Shown piece after piece: positions 1 to 8,262 of a DNA stretch of 64,000 nucleotides. Position numbers and translations under genes: made by a program. Under the pieces are notes generated by a model that searched no databases, was not told the DNA's origin, and worked only from the letters and a program-made list of their open reading frames with translations. The stretch comes from GH45 sp046704385 (GTDB lineage Bacteria; Bacteroidota; Bacteroidia; Bacteroidales; SZUA-534), in contig JBJKSB010000088.1 in the NCBI GenBank assembly GCA_046704385.1, positions 1 to 64,000 on the forward strand, given 5' to 3'. Position 1 is the first letter of the stretch; the number at the start of each line of letters is the position of its first letter.

Positions 1-65
1 TCTTTAAACTTAGCTCTACAGGAAGCTTCATCAGGAAACTCTTCCATGAATTTGATAAGATTCAT
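1..65 (-). CDS. IS1595-like transposase, N-terminal fragment cut by window edge
   Basis: Reading the minus strand from the ATG at 65 gives about 21 codons in an open frame that leaves the window. The residues (MNLIKFMEEFPDEASCRAKF) match the typical start of IS1595-family transposases: a short helix, then F-P-D-E-x-S-C-R just before the N-terminal zinc ribbon. The DDE-type catalytic domain would lie outside the window, so intactness cannot be judged. Family assignment rests on recognition of this short motif only. It may be a complete insertion sequence or a remnant. Confidence 0.6.
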   Translation of the reverse strand, partial: MNLIKFMEEFPDEASCRAKFK

Positions 66-139
66 ATCAATTTTTTTCCTATAATATAATAAATATTATT
101 CATTCCCGATAGACATATTAATTTATAACCTGTGAACTT

Positions 140-216
140 CGTCGCAAGAAAATGTGGCATTTCATGACCTTTGTATGCTTGCGACGATTTCATTTTCTTG
201 AACCTTGACCCGGGGT
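140..216. repeat. Intergenic repeat with CGTCGCAAG inverted arms, copy 1
   Basis: A perfect 9-bp inverted repeat (CGTCGCAAG at 140-148, CTTGCGACG at 178-186) is followed by an ACCCGGGG palindrome near 208-216. The same arrangement (CGTCGCA, then CTTACGACGATTT, then ACCCGGGG) recurs at 7374-7476, so this is an interspersed repeat and not a private hairpin. The 310 bases between the transposase fragment and truC hold nothing else I recognise. The short open frames here have no family resemblance. Confidence 0.45.
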
Positions 217-370
217 TGCGCTTCGTTTTTGCTCAGCGTCTTTATTATACTATCATGAACCCCCTTTTTTTTAACAAAGATGCAATTGGTCTTCACTCAA
301 CGTCCGCCTCGGGTCATATCTTTGAAAACCTTCGGTCTTCTCTCTTAAGTCATAATTCATTATAAAAAAG

Positions 371-378
371 TATATTTG
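371..378 (+). promoter_or_regulatory. Candidate -7 promoter element for truC
   Basis: TATATTTG at 371-378 is an exact match to the Bacteroidota -7 consensus TAnnTTTG. No TTG was found at the usual -33 distance, so the call is tentative. If it is used, transcription starts only a few bases downstream, and the TTG at 376 cannot be the translation start. Confidence 0.4.
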
Positions 379-396
379 CAGCCAGAATTTTCGAAA

Positions 397-1083
397 TTGG
401 AGCTGGAAGTTATATATCAGGATGATTACCTGGTGGCCATAAATAAACCTCATGGTTTATTGGTTCACCGGTCGAAATATGCTGATGAAGCAAAGGTTTT
501 TGCGGTACAGGAGCTTCGTAATCAGCTGGACAGGCATGTTTTCCCCTGTCATCGGCTCGACCGAAAAACCAGCGGCGTTTTACTGTTTGCGCTGGATGGA
601 CAGACCAATTCCGCTATGCAGCAACAATTTGCCGAAAGTAAAGTCATAAAAACATATTTAGCAATTGTCCGTGGTCATACTCCTCAACAAGGGAAAATTG
701 ACTATCCATTAATCAATGACCAGGGAAAAGAACAAGATGCCATAACAAACTTCACTACCCTGGCACAAAGCGAAGTTGAAGTGGCGCTTGGGAAATTTCC
801 AACCTCACGGTATTCGCTGGTTAAGGCGCACCCGGAAACCGGACGTATGCACCAGATTCGGAAACATTTTGCCCATATTTTTCATCCTATAATTGGCGAC
901 CGGCCTCATGGCTGCAACAAACAAAACAAGCTTTTTAAAGAGCACTGGAACATGACTACCATGATGTTACATGCCTCAACACTGAAATTTATGCATCCCA
1001 TAACTGGAATACCCACAGAAATAGAAGGTGATTTAAGTTCCGAATTTAAAAGGGTAATCGGGTTCTTACAGTTCGACATTTAA
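397..1083 (+). CDS. truC: TruC-like tRNA pseudouridine synthase
   Basis: A pseudouridine synthase of the RluA/RluC/TruC superfamily, which isomerises uridine to pseudouridine; TruC acts on U65 of certain tRNAs. The family motif HRLDRKTSG carries the catalytic aspartate, and an early YQDDYLVAINKPHGLLVHRS block and a late GRMHQIRKH motif are typical of TruC. There is no S4 domain, which separates it from RluD-type enzymes. The frame opens without an ATG. I place the start at TTG 397 because it gives M-E-L-E-V-I-Y-Q-D, the usual TruC N-terminus, and because the TTG at 376 lies inside a TAnnTTTG promoter match. The length (228 aa) is close to the family norm. The next gene is unrelated. Confidence 0.8.
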   Translation: MELEVIYQDDYLVAINKPHGLLVHRSKYADEAKVFAVQELRNQLDRHVFPCHRLDRKTSGVLLFALDGQTNSAMQQQFAESKVIKTYLAIVRGHTPQQGKIDYPLINDQGKEQDAITNFTTLAQSEVEVALGKFPTSRYSLVKAHPETGRMHQIRKHFAHIFHPIIGDRPHGCNKQNKLFKEHWNMTTMMLHASTLKFMHPITGIPTEIEGDLSSEFKRVIGFLQFDI

Positions 1084-1238
1084 AGAATAAGGGGAGAAAA
1101 AGCGGAACCTCCAGGTGTTCCGTCGATGAAGCTTGTGCCTCCGCACACTGTCGCCTAAGCTTCAGAGTAGGCACCTAAAGTTACGGCGACACGCGGGTGG
1201 CTTAAGTGACAAGTCTTGGAGGAATTCATTTGATTAAA

Positions 1239-1282
1239 ATGGAAAAATCTGGAATCAGATTCCATATTTTTCCATATATTTG
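1239..1282 (+). promoter_or_regulatory. 37-bp palindrome joined to a -7 promoter element
   Basis: Left arm ATGGAAAAAT (1239-1248) and right arm ATTTTTCCAT (1266-1275) are perfect inverses, as are the inner arms TGGAATC (1250-1256) and GATTCCA (1258-1264). The axis is at 1257 and the only mismatched pair is 1249/1265. The outer right arm runs directly into TATATTTG at 1275-1282, an exact Bacteroidota -7 element, 4 bases before the ATG of the AAA_14 gene. The palindrome therefore covers the region a sigma factor would contact. An operator, or a conserved element travelling with the gene family, are the natural readings. Confidence 0.6.
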
Positions 1283-1286
1283 TTTT

Positions 1287-2447
1287 ATGATACCCAGAGA
1301 TGCTCAAAATAAAATATCACAACTAGCTAAATCATTTAAAGCTGTAGCTATAATTGGACCACGCCAATCGGGCAAAACAACACTGGTAAAAAATCTTTTC
1401 CCGGAAAAGCCCTATTACTCAATGGAGAATCTTGACATAAGAAATTTTGCTATAAATGATCCACGAGGATTTTTAACAACCATAAAGGAAGGTGCCGTTC
1501 TTGATGAAATTCAAAGAACACCTGACATTTTTTCATATTTACAAGAAGAAATTGATAATTCGGACAGAAGAGGAAAGTATATATTTACTGGTTCAAATAA
1601 TATATTACTTCAACAAAATATTTCACAAACTTTAGCTGGGAGATTAGGGTATTTTAGACTATTGCCCTTTTCAATAAATGAATTAAAAAAGTCGGACTTG
1701 CTGCCTGACAGTGATGATGTGTTAACATTTAAAGGCACATTTCCTCCAATTTACGATTTACAAATTGAGCCAGTCGACTGGTATCCGAACTATATTAAAA
1801 CTTATATTGAAAGGGATGTCAGGCAAATAAAAAACATTACCGATTTACTTGTATTTGAAAAATTCATCAAATTACTAGCCGGTCGAACAGGACAGGAATT
1901 AAATTATAGCTCTTTAGCAATTGAAACAGGTGTCGATGTGAAGACAATTCAATCATGGATAGGAATTTTAGAAAGCAGCTTTATAATTTACCTTCTTAGG
2001 CCCCATTATAAGAATTTTAACAAGACCATTGTAAAACGACCTAAAATTTATTTTTATGACACCGGGATAGTGTGCTCACTGTTAGGTATTTACAGTTGGG
2101 ATCAACTTGCCAATTATCCACTTAAAGGAGCTATTTTCGAAACTTTGGTTGTTACAGAATTGCTTAAGAAAAAAACCAATCTTGGAATGCCCGATAATCT
2201 ATATTACTGGAGAGATAAAACTGGTCATGAAATTGATATAATTGTAGATTCAGCTGATATACTTACCGCTATTGAAATTAAATCGGGTGCCACAATACAT
2301 AATGAATTTGTTAAAAATATAAATTATTGGAAAAAACTAAGCAAAACAAAACAATCCCTTGTTCTCTATCGTGGCAACTTAAAACAACAACATTCGGATG
2401 GAACATTATATATTAACTGGAGAGAACTGACAGAACTAAATATATAA
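1287..2447 (+). CDS. AAA_14 ATPase with C-terminal DUF4143 domain
   Basis: A 386-aa P-loop ATPase of the AAA_14/DUF4143 family, which is common and often multicopy in Bacteroidota and has no firmly established role. Walker A is GPRQSGKTT (residues 24-32) and the Walker B-like motif is VLDEIQ (71-76). A winged-helix-like middle segment is followed by the DUF4143 domain with G-H-E-I-D and A-I-E-I-K-S-G, a spacing resembling PD-(D/E)xK nucleases. I chose the ATG at 1287 over the GTG at 1206 because the latter would translate through the palindrome and promoter. The very short leader (about 4 bases from the -7 element) implies nearly leaderless translation. Defence, toxin-antitoxin-like or mobile functions have been suggested for relatives, but nothing here decides between them. 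Confidence 0.85.
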   Translation: MIPRDAQNKISQLAKSFKAVAIIGPRQSGKTTLVKNLFPEKPYYSMENLDIRNFAINDPRGFLTTIKEGAVLDEIQRTPDIFSYLQEEIDNSDRRGKYIFTGSNNILLQQNISQTLAGRLGYFRLLPFSINELKKSDLLPDSDDVLTFKGTFPPIYDLQIEPVDWYPNYIKTYIERDVRQIKNITDLLVFEKFIKLLAGRTGQELNYSSLAIETGVDVKTIQSWIGILESSFIIYLLRPHYKNFNKTIVKRPKIYFYDTGIVCSLLGIYSWDQLANYPLKGAIFETLVVTELLKKKTNLGMPDNLYYWRDKTGHEIDIIVDSADILTAIEIKSGATIHNEFVKNINYWKKLSKTKQSLVLYRGNLKQQHSDGTLYINWRELTELNI

Positions 2448-2485
2448 CCAATTAATCGTTATCACTCAATATTTCATTCACCAGA

Positions 2486-3235
2486 TTATTTATCCAACCA
2501 ATTTTTAAAATCATTCACTTTTTCACGGGCTACAATTATTAACTCGTTCTCGAGCCCGTTAATACTTATTTTTAAACGGCTGTTGCTATACGATGTAATG
2601 CCTGAACACGCCTCAACAGAAACAATATACTTCCGGTTTATTTTAAAATATTTATTGTTGTCAATTAAATTCATGAGTTCATCAAGGGTATAATCGATAG
2701 GATAACTCCTCTTGCCGAGGGTATATAAAAAGGTTCCTTTTTCTAAACTATAAAAGGCAATAATTTCATCAATGGAAATCGTTTTAATTTTATCTCCAAT
2801 TTTTACGATAAACCTCGATTTGGTTGGCTGTAAACCGGCAACTTTGGTCAGGTTCATTAAACTTTCCATCAAAATGGCAGGTGAAAATTGCCTTGCTTTC
2901 TGAATAGCCCGGCTTACCCGCTCCGGTTCTACCGGTTTTAACAGGTAATCGATACCATTGGTTTTAAACGCTTCAATGGCATATTTATCATAAGCCGTGG
3001 TGAAAATAATAGGGCACTTTATTTCAACCTGTTCAAATATTTCAAAGCTAAGCCCATCAGCAAGCTGAACATCTGAAAAAATTAACGATAAATTATCATG
3101 AATTTTAATAAATCCGACAGCTTCACGTATGGTTTCAATTTTAGCTATAATCTGTATTTCAGGGGCTACAGCGCGTATAACTCTTTCCAAATGATTCGTA
3201 GCACGGGTTTCGTCTTCAATAATTATCGCATTCAT
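2486..3235 (-). CDS. LytTR-family response regulator
   Basis: A 249-aa response regulator with an N-terminal receiver domain and a C-terminal LytTR DNA-binding domain. Receiver features visible are the acidic pair E7-D8, the phosphoacceptor D55 in IFSDVQLADG, T80 in the TTAYD motif, and K100 in YLLKP. The LytTR part spans roughly 140-245 and contains the F-K-I-N-R-K-Y-I segment typical of these ten-stranded DNA-binding folds. Its start overlaps the end of the upstream sensor kinase by 4 bases, so the two are co-translated and surely form one pair. Their targets are not shown, but the TonB receptor operon just upstream is the obvious candidate. Confidence 0.93.
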   Translation of the reverse strand: MNAIIIEDETRATNHLERVIRAVAPEIQIIAKIETIREAVGFIKIHDNLSLIFSDVQLADGLSFEIFEQVEIKCPIIFTTAYDKYAIEAFKTNGIDYLLKPVEPERVSRAIQKARQFSPAILMESLMNLTKVAGLQPTKSRFIVKIGDKIKTISIDEIIAFYSLEKGTFLYTLGKRSYPIDYTLDELMNLIDNNKYFKINRKYIVSVEACSGITSYSNSRLKISINGLENELIIVAREKVNDFKNWLDK

Positions 3236-4278
3236 TTTGCAGCGGACTTAATTACAGGAATTTTTACCGAATAAAATTCGGGATTACTTTCAATAATCAG
3301 TTCTTTATCAGTAAAAAAACGGTACTGTTGTTTAATATTATCCAATCCCGTCTTTTTTGAATCGTCGCCTGCATTTTTAGGTTGTAGTGTATTTCGAACC
3401 AGTATGTAATCTTCCTCACGCTCCACATCAATGTTCAGTGGTTTTTGTGTCGAAATTTCGTTGTGTTTCACACAATTTTCAATAAGCAGTTGCAGAGCCA
3501 TCGGCACAATGAATTCGTCCGGTTCGGCCTGCATATTTATTTGTATCATCAATTTATCTTCGAACCGGGTTTTTAATAAATAAATATACGATTGTATAAA
3601 ATCGAGCTCTTCATTAATGTTAATGAGTTCTTTCTCCCGATTATCTAATACGTATCGGAACAGTTGGCTTAACTGCCTGATAAAATTTACGGCTTGTTTC
3701 TGATCACTGTAAACCAAATCGGTTAATACATTAAAACTGTTGAATAAAAAATGTGGATTTATTTGATTTTGAAGCGCTTCATATTTATAAGTAAGCATCT
3801 GATTTTTAAATTGCTCAGCTTCAAGTAACGTTTTTTTCCATGCTTTAAAAAAGCCATGAGCTGTAAAAATAAGCGTAACACCCAGAGAAATTGCGATAGC
3901 ATATATGCTTGACTTTAATGCCCATTGCCAAAAATCCGTCGGAAAATAATTTAAAATAAGCTTGAGCATGATCAGTTGCACCGCAATAAAAGCCACTGTA
4001 GCATACAATATAATTGCCATACCTCCGAAAATGATTCTTTGGGCCGGATTGTCGCGCCATGAATATTTTTCATTTATTTTATTATTAATATACCCGTGCC
4101 CGATCCACTGGGTAATACAAATGGTATAAGCCCATAAAAAGGATAATAAAAAGTCTTTAAGGCTGCTGTGCCACGATCCATAAAATAAGATCATTACAAG
4201 TAATGCAATTACGGCATTGGCCACTAAAAAGCGCCATATATTTGAATAGGGATGTACCGATTGGGTTGATTTTAGCAT
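3232..4278 (-). CDS. LytS/YehU-type membrane sensor histidine kinase
   Basis: A 348-aa sensor with four predicted membrane segments in the first 140 residues (about 17-33, 43-58, 83-108, 122-140). A short coiled linker follows, then the His_kinase domain with QINPHFLFN (phospho-acceptor H176). The ATPase part carries an N-box, LQLLIENCVKHNE, and a short glycine-rich segment (KKTGLDNI), the usual reduced form in this family. There is no large periplasmic domain, so the signal is probably sensed within or at the membrane. It is the partner of the overlapping LytTR regulator. Confidence 0.9.
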   Translation of the reverse strand: MLKSTQSVHPYSNIWRFLVANAVIALLVMILFYGSWHSSLKDFLLSFLWAYTICITQWIGHGYINNKINEKYSWRDNPAQRIIFGGMAIILYATVAFIAVQLIMLKLILNYFPTDFWQWALKSSIYAIAISLGVTLIFTAHGFFKAWKKTLLEAEQFKNQMLTYKYEALQNQINPHFLFNSFNVLTDLVYSDQKQAVNFIRQLSQLFRYVLDNREKELININEELDFIQSYIYLLKTRFEDKLMIQINMQAEPDEFIVPMALQLLIENCVKHNEISTQKPLNIDVEREEDYILVRNTLQPKNAGDDSKKTGLDNIKQQYRFFTDKELIIESNPEFYSVKIPVIKSAAK

Positions 4279-4311
4279 ATCAATAAAATTAACTATTAAA
4301 AATACATTTTT

Positions 4312-4342
4312 AAACCTTTGGGATAAATTTTCCCAAAGGTTT
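4312..4342. terminator. Perfect 12-bp hairpin between the TPR-like gene and lytS-like gene
   Basis: AAACCTTTGGGA (4312-4323) pairs perfectly with TCCCAAAGGTTT (4331-4342) around a 7-base loop. The T-rich tail (TTTTTATTT) is on the plus-strand side, while the flanking genes are both on the minus strand. As a minus-strand terminator it has an A-rich upstream side and only a delayed U-run. It probably separates the receptor operon from the two-component pair. Confidence 0.55.
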
Positions 4343-4356
4343 TTATTTCGTGGAAC

Positions 4357-4998
4357 TTAGCCTTCAAACGATTTAACAATACTTTCCACCTGGTTTTTAC
4401 CCCATTGGGGATAAATACTTGATTTTATTTTATAATTATCCCAGTTTTCAAGTAATTTTTCAGCCCTGGCTTTGAAAGGTGCTGTATCGTTACCAAAAAA
4501 TCGTGCAGTACCCAGCTCATTTTGCAGATTGATAAGCTGAGCCCTGGGGTTTTCAGGTTCCATTCCCAATGCCCTGCCAACGGCCTGGGCCGATAGTGCT
4601 CCAAATTTTTGACCGCGCTCCTGCGGATTTACTACCAACCTGCCCGTATAGTAGAATGCCTGCAACGTATAAGCCTCCGATTCGTTTGGAGCCAGTTTTA
4701 GCATATTATTGATTTCAGGTTCTGCTAAATCAAGGTAAGCATCCTTTTTACTTCCGTCGGATTCCATAAAGCTCATTAAGATATAGCATTGCGCTTCGTA
4801 ATAAAGCGGTAACCATTCTTCGGTTTCAACATTTGAAATTACTTTGAACTGGTTAGCCAGATTCTGGAAATCACTAATAGATTGGCACTGACCAAATTGT
4901 GCGAGCGTTTGTCCCATTTTTTGGTAATATTTGGGATTGGCTGCCATTAAAATTCCTGCTAGAAGGAATGTTGCTGAAGTTAAAATTGTACGTTTCAT
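4357..4998 (-). CDS. Secreted helical-repeat (TPR-like) protein of unknown function
   Basis: A 213-aa protein with an N-terminal signal peptide (MKRTILTSATFLLAGILMAA). The rest is alpha-helical, with TPR-like spacing around residues 60-130 (PLYYEAQCYILMSF, DLAEPEINNMLKLAPNESEAY, GRALGMEPENPRAQL). The A-x-x-L-x-P-x-N pattern is a TPR hallmark, but only one or two units are clear. It lies 20 bases downstream of the TonB receptor and on the same strand, so it is probably co-transcribed and periplasmic. I do not recognise a named family and infer no activity. Confidence 0.7.
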   Translation of the reverse strand: MKRTILTSATFLLAGILMAANPKYYQKMGQTLAQFGQCQSISDFQNLANQFKVISNVETEEWLPLYYEAQCYILMSFMESDGSKKDAYLDLAEPEINNMLKLAPNESEAYTLQAFYYTGRLVVNPQERGQKFGALSAQAVGRALGMEPENPRAQLINLQNELGTARFFGNDTAPFKARAEKLLENWDNYKIKSSIYPQWGKNQVESIVKSFEG

Positions 4999-5018
4999 AA
5001 TTTTATAATTTTATAATT

Positions 5019-7184
5019 TTAATTGATTTTGTCCATTTGATTTAAATCGCCTTTGCGCGATAAGGTGATAAAACAGGCTAGTAAGAAGAACCGTTTGGCT
5101 CCGGGAACAATTGCAGTTTTATCATATATTCCCTGAGAATCGGGTGTGCTTGAATAACTGTACCCGAACTGTTGTTTAAATCCCGGCACATTTGACACCG
5201 AGGCATAAACCACGATATTTTGCCTGTACAGAAAACTCCAGTTTAAATCCAGCGTTTGATAAGGAATTGTTTTTTCGCTGTTAAATTCAGGTACATTCGG
5301 GTTATTATAATACCTTGGCGATGCCAGTTTGTAACTTACTCCGACCATCGACCGCAAGCCTGCAATCCAGTATTTGTAAACCAGGCTTAGATTGTGCCTG
5401 CTGGTATAATTTGGAATGGCCAGTTCAGGATAATCCCTGTAATTTCGCCGCGTATCGATGTAGGAATACGAAATCCAGTATTCACCATTCTTTATGGTTT
5501 TATTGTCACGCCAGAATAAATCGAAACCATAAGCATAACCGTTTCCCGAATTGTTATAAGATTCAGCATCGTAGAATGTTGAAGGGTTAAACTTGACCAG
5601 ATTATTGTACTGCTTGTAATAAAATTCAGATCGTAAAACCCGATCAGATTTTTCAAACTGAAAATCCATAATATAATGATCGGCACGCTCGTAGTTCAGA
5701 TTATTGGCATACAGTAAAATATCGTCAGCCGGGTCCTGTAAAAACCATCCGTACGACAACGACATCTGGCTGAATTTGCTGAATTTATAGGCAGTTGAAA
5801 GTCGTGGTGCAAAATTGCCTTTATTCAGGTATGATGAACCTTCAACCCTGGCCCCAATGCGGCATACAAATTTTGAAGAGGTGTAAATCTCAGCCTCTGT
5901 AAAACCCGCAATGGTGTTGTTTTGGAAGCCCTCGAGAATGGAATCATTTATTGCGAGATATTCCATATTAAACTTCTTCGAAAAAAGTTCACTTCCAGCC
6001 CTGAGTTTTATCTTATTATTTAGTTTTTTCGCGATAACAACCTTGGCATGTGCGCCATTCAAAAATTTATTATAATCTGATGAATCCATTGAAGTATAAT
6101 CGATATTATGGGTAAAAGAAAAGCCTGTGCTTAAAATCCACTGGTTTTTAAATTCACCGTTCCACGATAAGTTTACAAAGGCATTGTTATTCACCAAATG
6201 GTATGCTGACGTTGTTCCCATATCACCATTGTTTGGATTATTTAATATTAAATCGGACCGGTTCAGGCTTCCATAAAATTTAAACAGCCCTGATTTTGCC
6301 GTTTTTTGCCTGTAAGTAACTGCCCCGGAAAATGATTCAGGTTCTTTTCCCCACTCACGGTTTTGAGGAACCAAAAGCATGTAAGGTTTCAGGTTGTTAT
6401 AGCTGGTTGAAACTGTTAGCGAGGATTTGTCCCACGATTTGGTTCCTGCCAGGCTCCCGCCCACGGTTAAAAGCGAAATATTCAGCTGATCTTCAACAGC
6501 CATTTCGTTGGTTTTTAATTCCAAAATTGAAGATAAGGCCTGGCCATACTCGGCAGAATATCCGCCGGTGCTAAACATGGTACCACTGAACATAAAAGGA
6601 TCGAAACGTCCGCGAACCGATGTATTGGGAGCAGATGAAGTGTAAGGAACATACACCAGTGTACCATCAATATAGGTTTTTGATTCGTTGCTGTCGCCAC
6701 CCTTTACGAAAAGTTTTCCTGACTCTCCCACAGTGGTAGTTCCCGGCAAAGTTTCAAGCGCCCCATAAATATTTCCGGTGGCACTGGGTGTGGTTACCAT
6801 ATCCAGCGAAGTAATAGCTATCGATTTCTTTTTGTCGCCGGCTTCAAAGGTTCCGGCTGTAATATTCACAGCCTCCAGCTCATTAAATGCTTCGTGTAAA
6901 ACAATAGTAAGCGTTATGGTTTTTCCGGTTAAATCCAGTTCTTTGGTAAAAGGTTCAAAACCTATAAAATTAATTTTAAGATGTTGTTTCCCGGTTTCGT
7001 GTGTGGTGAAACTGAAATTTCCGTTAGCATCGCTGGTGGTACCATCATAAGTTCCGTCCAGGTAAATATTGGCACCAGTCAATAATTGTCCATTGGAGTC
7101 TTTGATAACCCCTGCAATTTTAGTCTGAGCTATCAGACCAAAACCAGATATTAAGGTTAAAAGAATTGTAATTGCTTTTTTCAT
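5019..7184 (-). CDS. TonB-dependent outer-membrane receptor with carboxypeptidase-regulatory-like domain
   Basis: A 721-aa receptor. A signal peptide (MKKAITILLTLISGFGLIAQ) is followed by a CarboxypepD_reg-like beta-sandwich (about 20-105; IAGVIKDSNGQLLTGANIYL). Next come a plug domain (about 115-220; P-G-T-T-T-V-G-E-S-G-K-L-F-V-K-G-G-D) and a beta-barrel. The start is placed at the ATG at 7184 because the signal peptide begins there. No SusD-like gene follows, so this is not a canonical SusCD pair. The next gene is the small helical-repeat protein. The substrate cannot be deduced. A weak promoter candidate (CAGATTTG) lies about 20-30 bases upstream. Confidence 0.88.
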   Translation of the reverse strand: MKKAITILLTLISGFGLIAQTKIAGVIKDSNGQLLTGANIYLDGTYDGTTSDANGNFSFTTHETGKQHLKINFIGFEPFTKELDLTGKTITLTIVLHEAFNELEAVNITAGTFEAGDKKKSIAITSLDMVTTPSATGNIYGALETLPGTTTVGESGKLFVKGGDSNESKTYIDGTLVYVPYTSSAPNTSVRGRFDPFMFSGTMFSTGGYSAEYGQALSSILELKTNEMAVEDQLNISLLTVGGSLAGTKSWDKSSLTVSTSYNNLKPYMLLVPQNREWGKEPESFSGAVTYRQKTAKSGLFKFYGSLNRSDLILNNPNNGDMGTTSAYHLVNNNAFVNLSWNGEFKNQWILSTGFSFTHNIDYTSMDSSDYNKFLNGAHAKVVIAKKLNNKIKLRAGSELFSKKFNMEYLAINDSILEGFQNNTIAGFTEAEIYTSSKFVCRIGARVEGSSYLNKGNFAPRLSTAYKFSKFSQMSLSYGWFLQDPADDILLYANNLNYERADHYIMDFQFEKSDRVLRSEFYYKQYNNLVKFNPSTFYDAESYNNSGNGYAYGFDLFWRDNKTIKNGEYWISYSYIDTRRNYRDYPELAIPNYTSRHNLSLVYKYWIAGLRSMVGVSYKLASPRYYNNPNVPEFNSEKTIPYQTLDLNWSFLYRQNIVVYASVSNVPGFKQQFGYSYSSTPDSQGIYDKTAIVPGAKRFFLLACFITLSRKGDLNQMDKIN

Positions 7185-7373
7185 TTCGTATGGATTTGCA
7201 TCATTTACGATACAAATCTGCGCCAAAAGCCTGAAGGATAAAAAACTGACTTACCGAAATGTTGAATTTGCAGGATGAATTGTAGAAAGAGGGATGGAGT
7301 TTTTGCTTCTTTTTTAAAAATTGCTTAACACTAATAATGTAGACAAAACAAATGATGAATGGCCTGTTAATTT

Positions 7374-7534
7374 CGTCGCACTTGCCCGACTGGGTCATTC
7401 AGGCGGGTGATACTCCAGATTTTCATCACAACAGGATACTTACGACGATTTTTTTGTGTCCTAAATAACCCGGGGCGACAACAACTTCGATAAGTTCAAC
7501 TTACGCTCACTTACCTCGTTTTTTTTGCCCCGGG
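7374..7534. repeat. Intergenic repeat with CCCGGGGC hairpin, copy 2
   Basis: CGTCGCA (7374-7380) and CTTACGACG (7439-7447) form the same framing arms as at 140-186. CCCGGGGC (7469-7476) and GCCCCGGG (7527-7534) form a second, larger inverted repeat, followed by GCCCCTTCAGGGC-type sequence. The 590 bases between the TonB receptor start and the NifX-like gene contain only this repeat and the one at 7590-7751. I see no gene. Such GC-rich palindromic intergenic repeats stand out against the AT-rich background. Confidence 0.5.
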
Positions 7535-7589
7535 CTAAAGTGTATCGCCCCTTCAGGGCTGTTTATTTACGTGAGTAACAATAGGTTCG

Positions 7590-7751
7590 GGGCGCGACTA
7601 AAACCTAAAATCCGCAGGTTTCTTTCACAATTGGTTGATAGTCATCGGATGACAACTAAAATAAAAGCACCAAAAGAATTGAACTAATTACCTAAAAATC
7701 AACAATTCATCCGATGACTTACGGAAATAAGGTAAAAGTCGCACTCCGATT
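7590..7751 (+). repeat. Interspersed repeat copy A (GGGCGCGACT ... GCACTCCGATT)
   Basis: This 162-bp element begins GGGCGCGACT and ends GCACTCCGATT. Inside are two facing copies of a near-palindromic motif, GTCATCGGATGAC (7641-7653) and TCATCCGATGA (7707-7717). The second copy at 54847-55005 has the same end sequences in the same orientation, but its ~105-bp core aligns only as the reverse complement, by eye at roughly 85% identity. The structure resembles REP/BIME-type elements or a small non-autonomous mobile unit. No transposase is adjacent. Confidence 0.7.
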
Positions 7752-7771
7752 AATTGATTCTTTACCTGATT

Positions 7772-8146
7772 CTAGTGATGGTGATGATGACCTTCACCAT
7801 GATGGTGATTGTGTGTTTCACACATTACCATGGAATCCTTTACATTTCCGGCTAAATACTCATTTACCAGGGTATTAACATCACCGGAACAACCCCTGAT
7901 TACCTGGATATTTGAACTGACCAGCTTATTAAAAGCACCCTGACCCATGTTACCAGCCAGCATCAGTTCAACTCCTTTTGCACTTAAATCGTGTACAATA
8001 TCCGACTTGCATCCGCATCCTTGTAATGAAGGTACTAATTCGCTGTTTGTTACCTTATTATCTTCAATAGTGAATACACTAAAATATTCACAGTGACCAA
8101 AGTGGCCATCTACTACATTTTGTTTTGTTGGAACTGCTATTTTCAT
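7772..8146 (-). CDS. NifX/NafY-like dinitrogenase iron-molybdenum cofactor-binding domain protein
   Basis: A 124-aa protein of the Nitro_FeMo-Co family (NifB C-terminal/NifX/MTH1175-like). It starts MKIAVPTKQNVVDGHFGHCEYF, where the G-H-F-G-H-C-E block is diagnostic. It continues with GCGCKSDIVHDL, A-x-N-M-G-x-G-A and an I-x-V-I-R-G-C-S-G-D segment. The last 17 residues are histidine-rich (THNHHHGEGHHHHH), suggesting metal binding. Such orphan proteins often sit beside DUF134 regulators, as here (8550-8840), and occur in organisms without nitrogenase, where they are thought to handle iron-sulphur or metal cofactors. There is no sign of nif genes in the window. Confidence 0.88.
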   Translation of the reverse strand: MKIAVPTKQNVVDGHFGHCEYFSVFTIEDNKVTNSELVPSLQGCGCKSDIVHDLSAKGVELMLAGNMGQGAFNKLVSSNIQVIRGCSGDVNTLVNEYLAGNVKDSMVMCETHNHHHGEGHHHHH

Positions 8147-8262
8147 GATTTTTTGTTTTATTATTTAATATCGTATACTCCTAAATCCTCTAAATCGTTA
8201 AGCCTGCTTGAACCTGTCGGGCAGGGTAATAAAATACTATATCAATTTTTTAGCACCCTTTA

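Noticed and set aside
1206..1286. An upstream extension of the AAA_14 protein from GTG 1206
   Set aside because: It would translate the palindrome and the -7 promoter element; the ATG at 1287 gives the usual N-terminus.
7469..7534. A rho-independent terminator for the TonB receptor operon
   Set aside because: It lies upstream of the receptor start, not at the operon end, and the loop of about 50 bases is too large; the repeat interpretation fits better.
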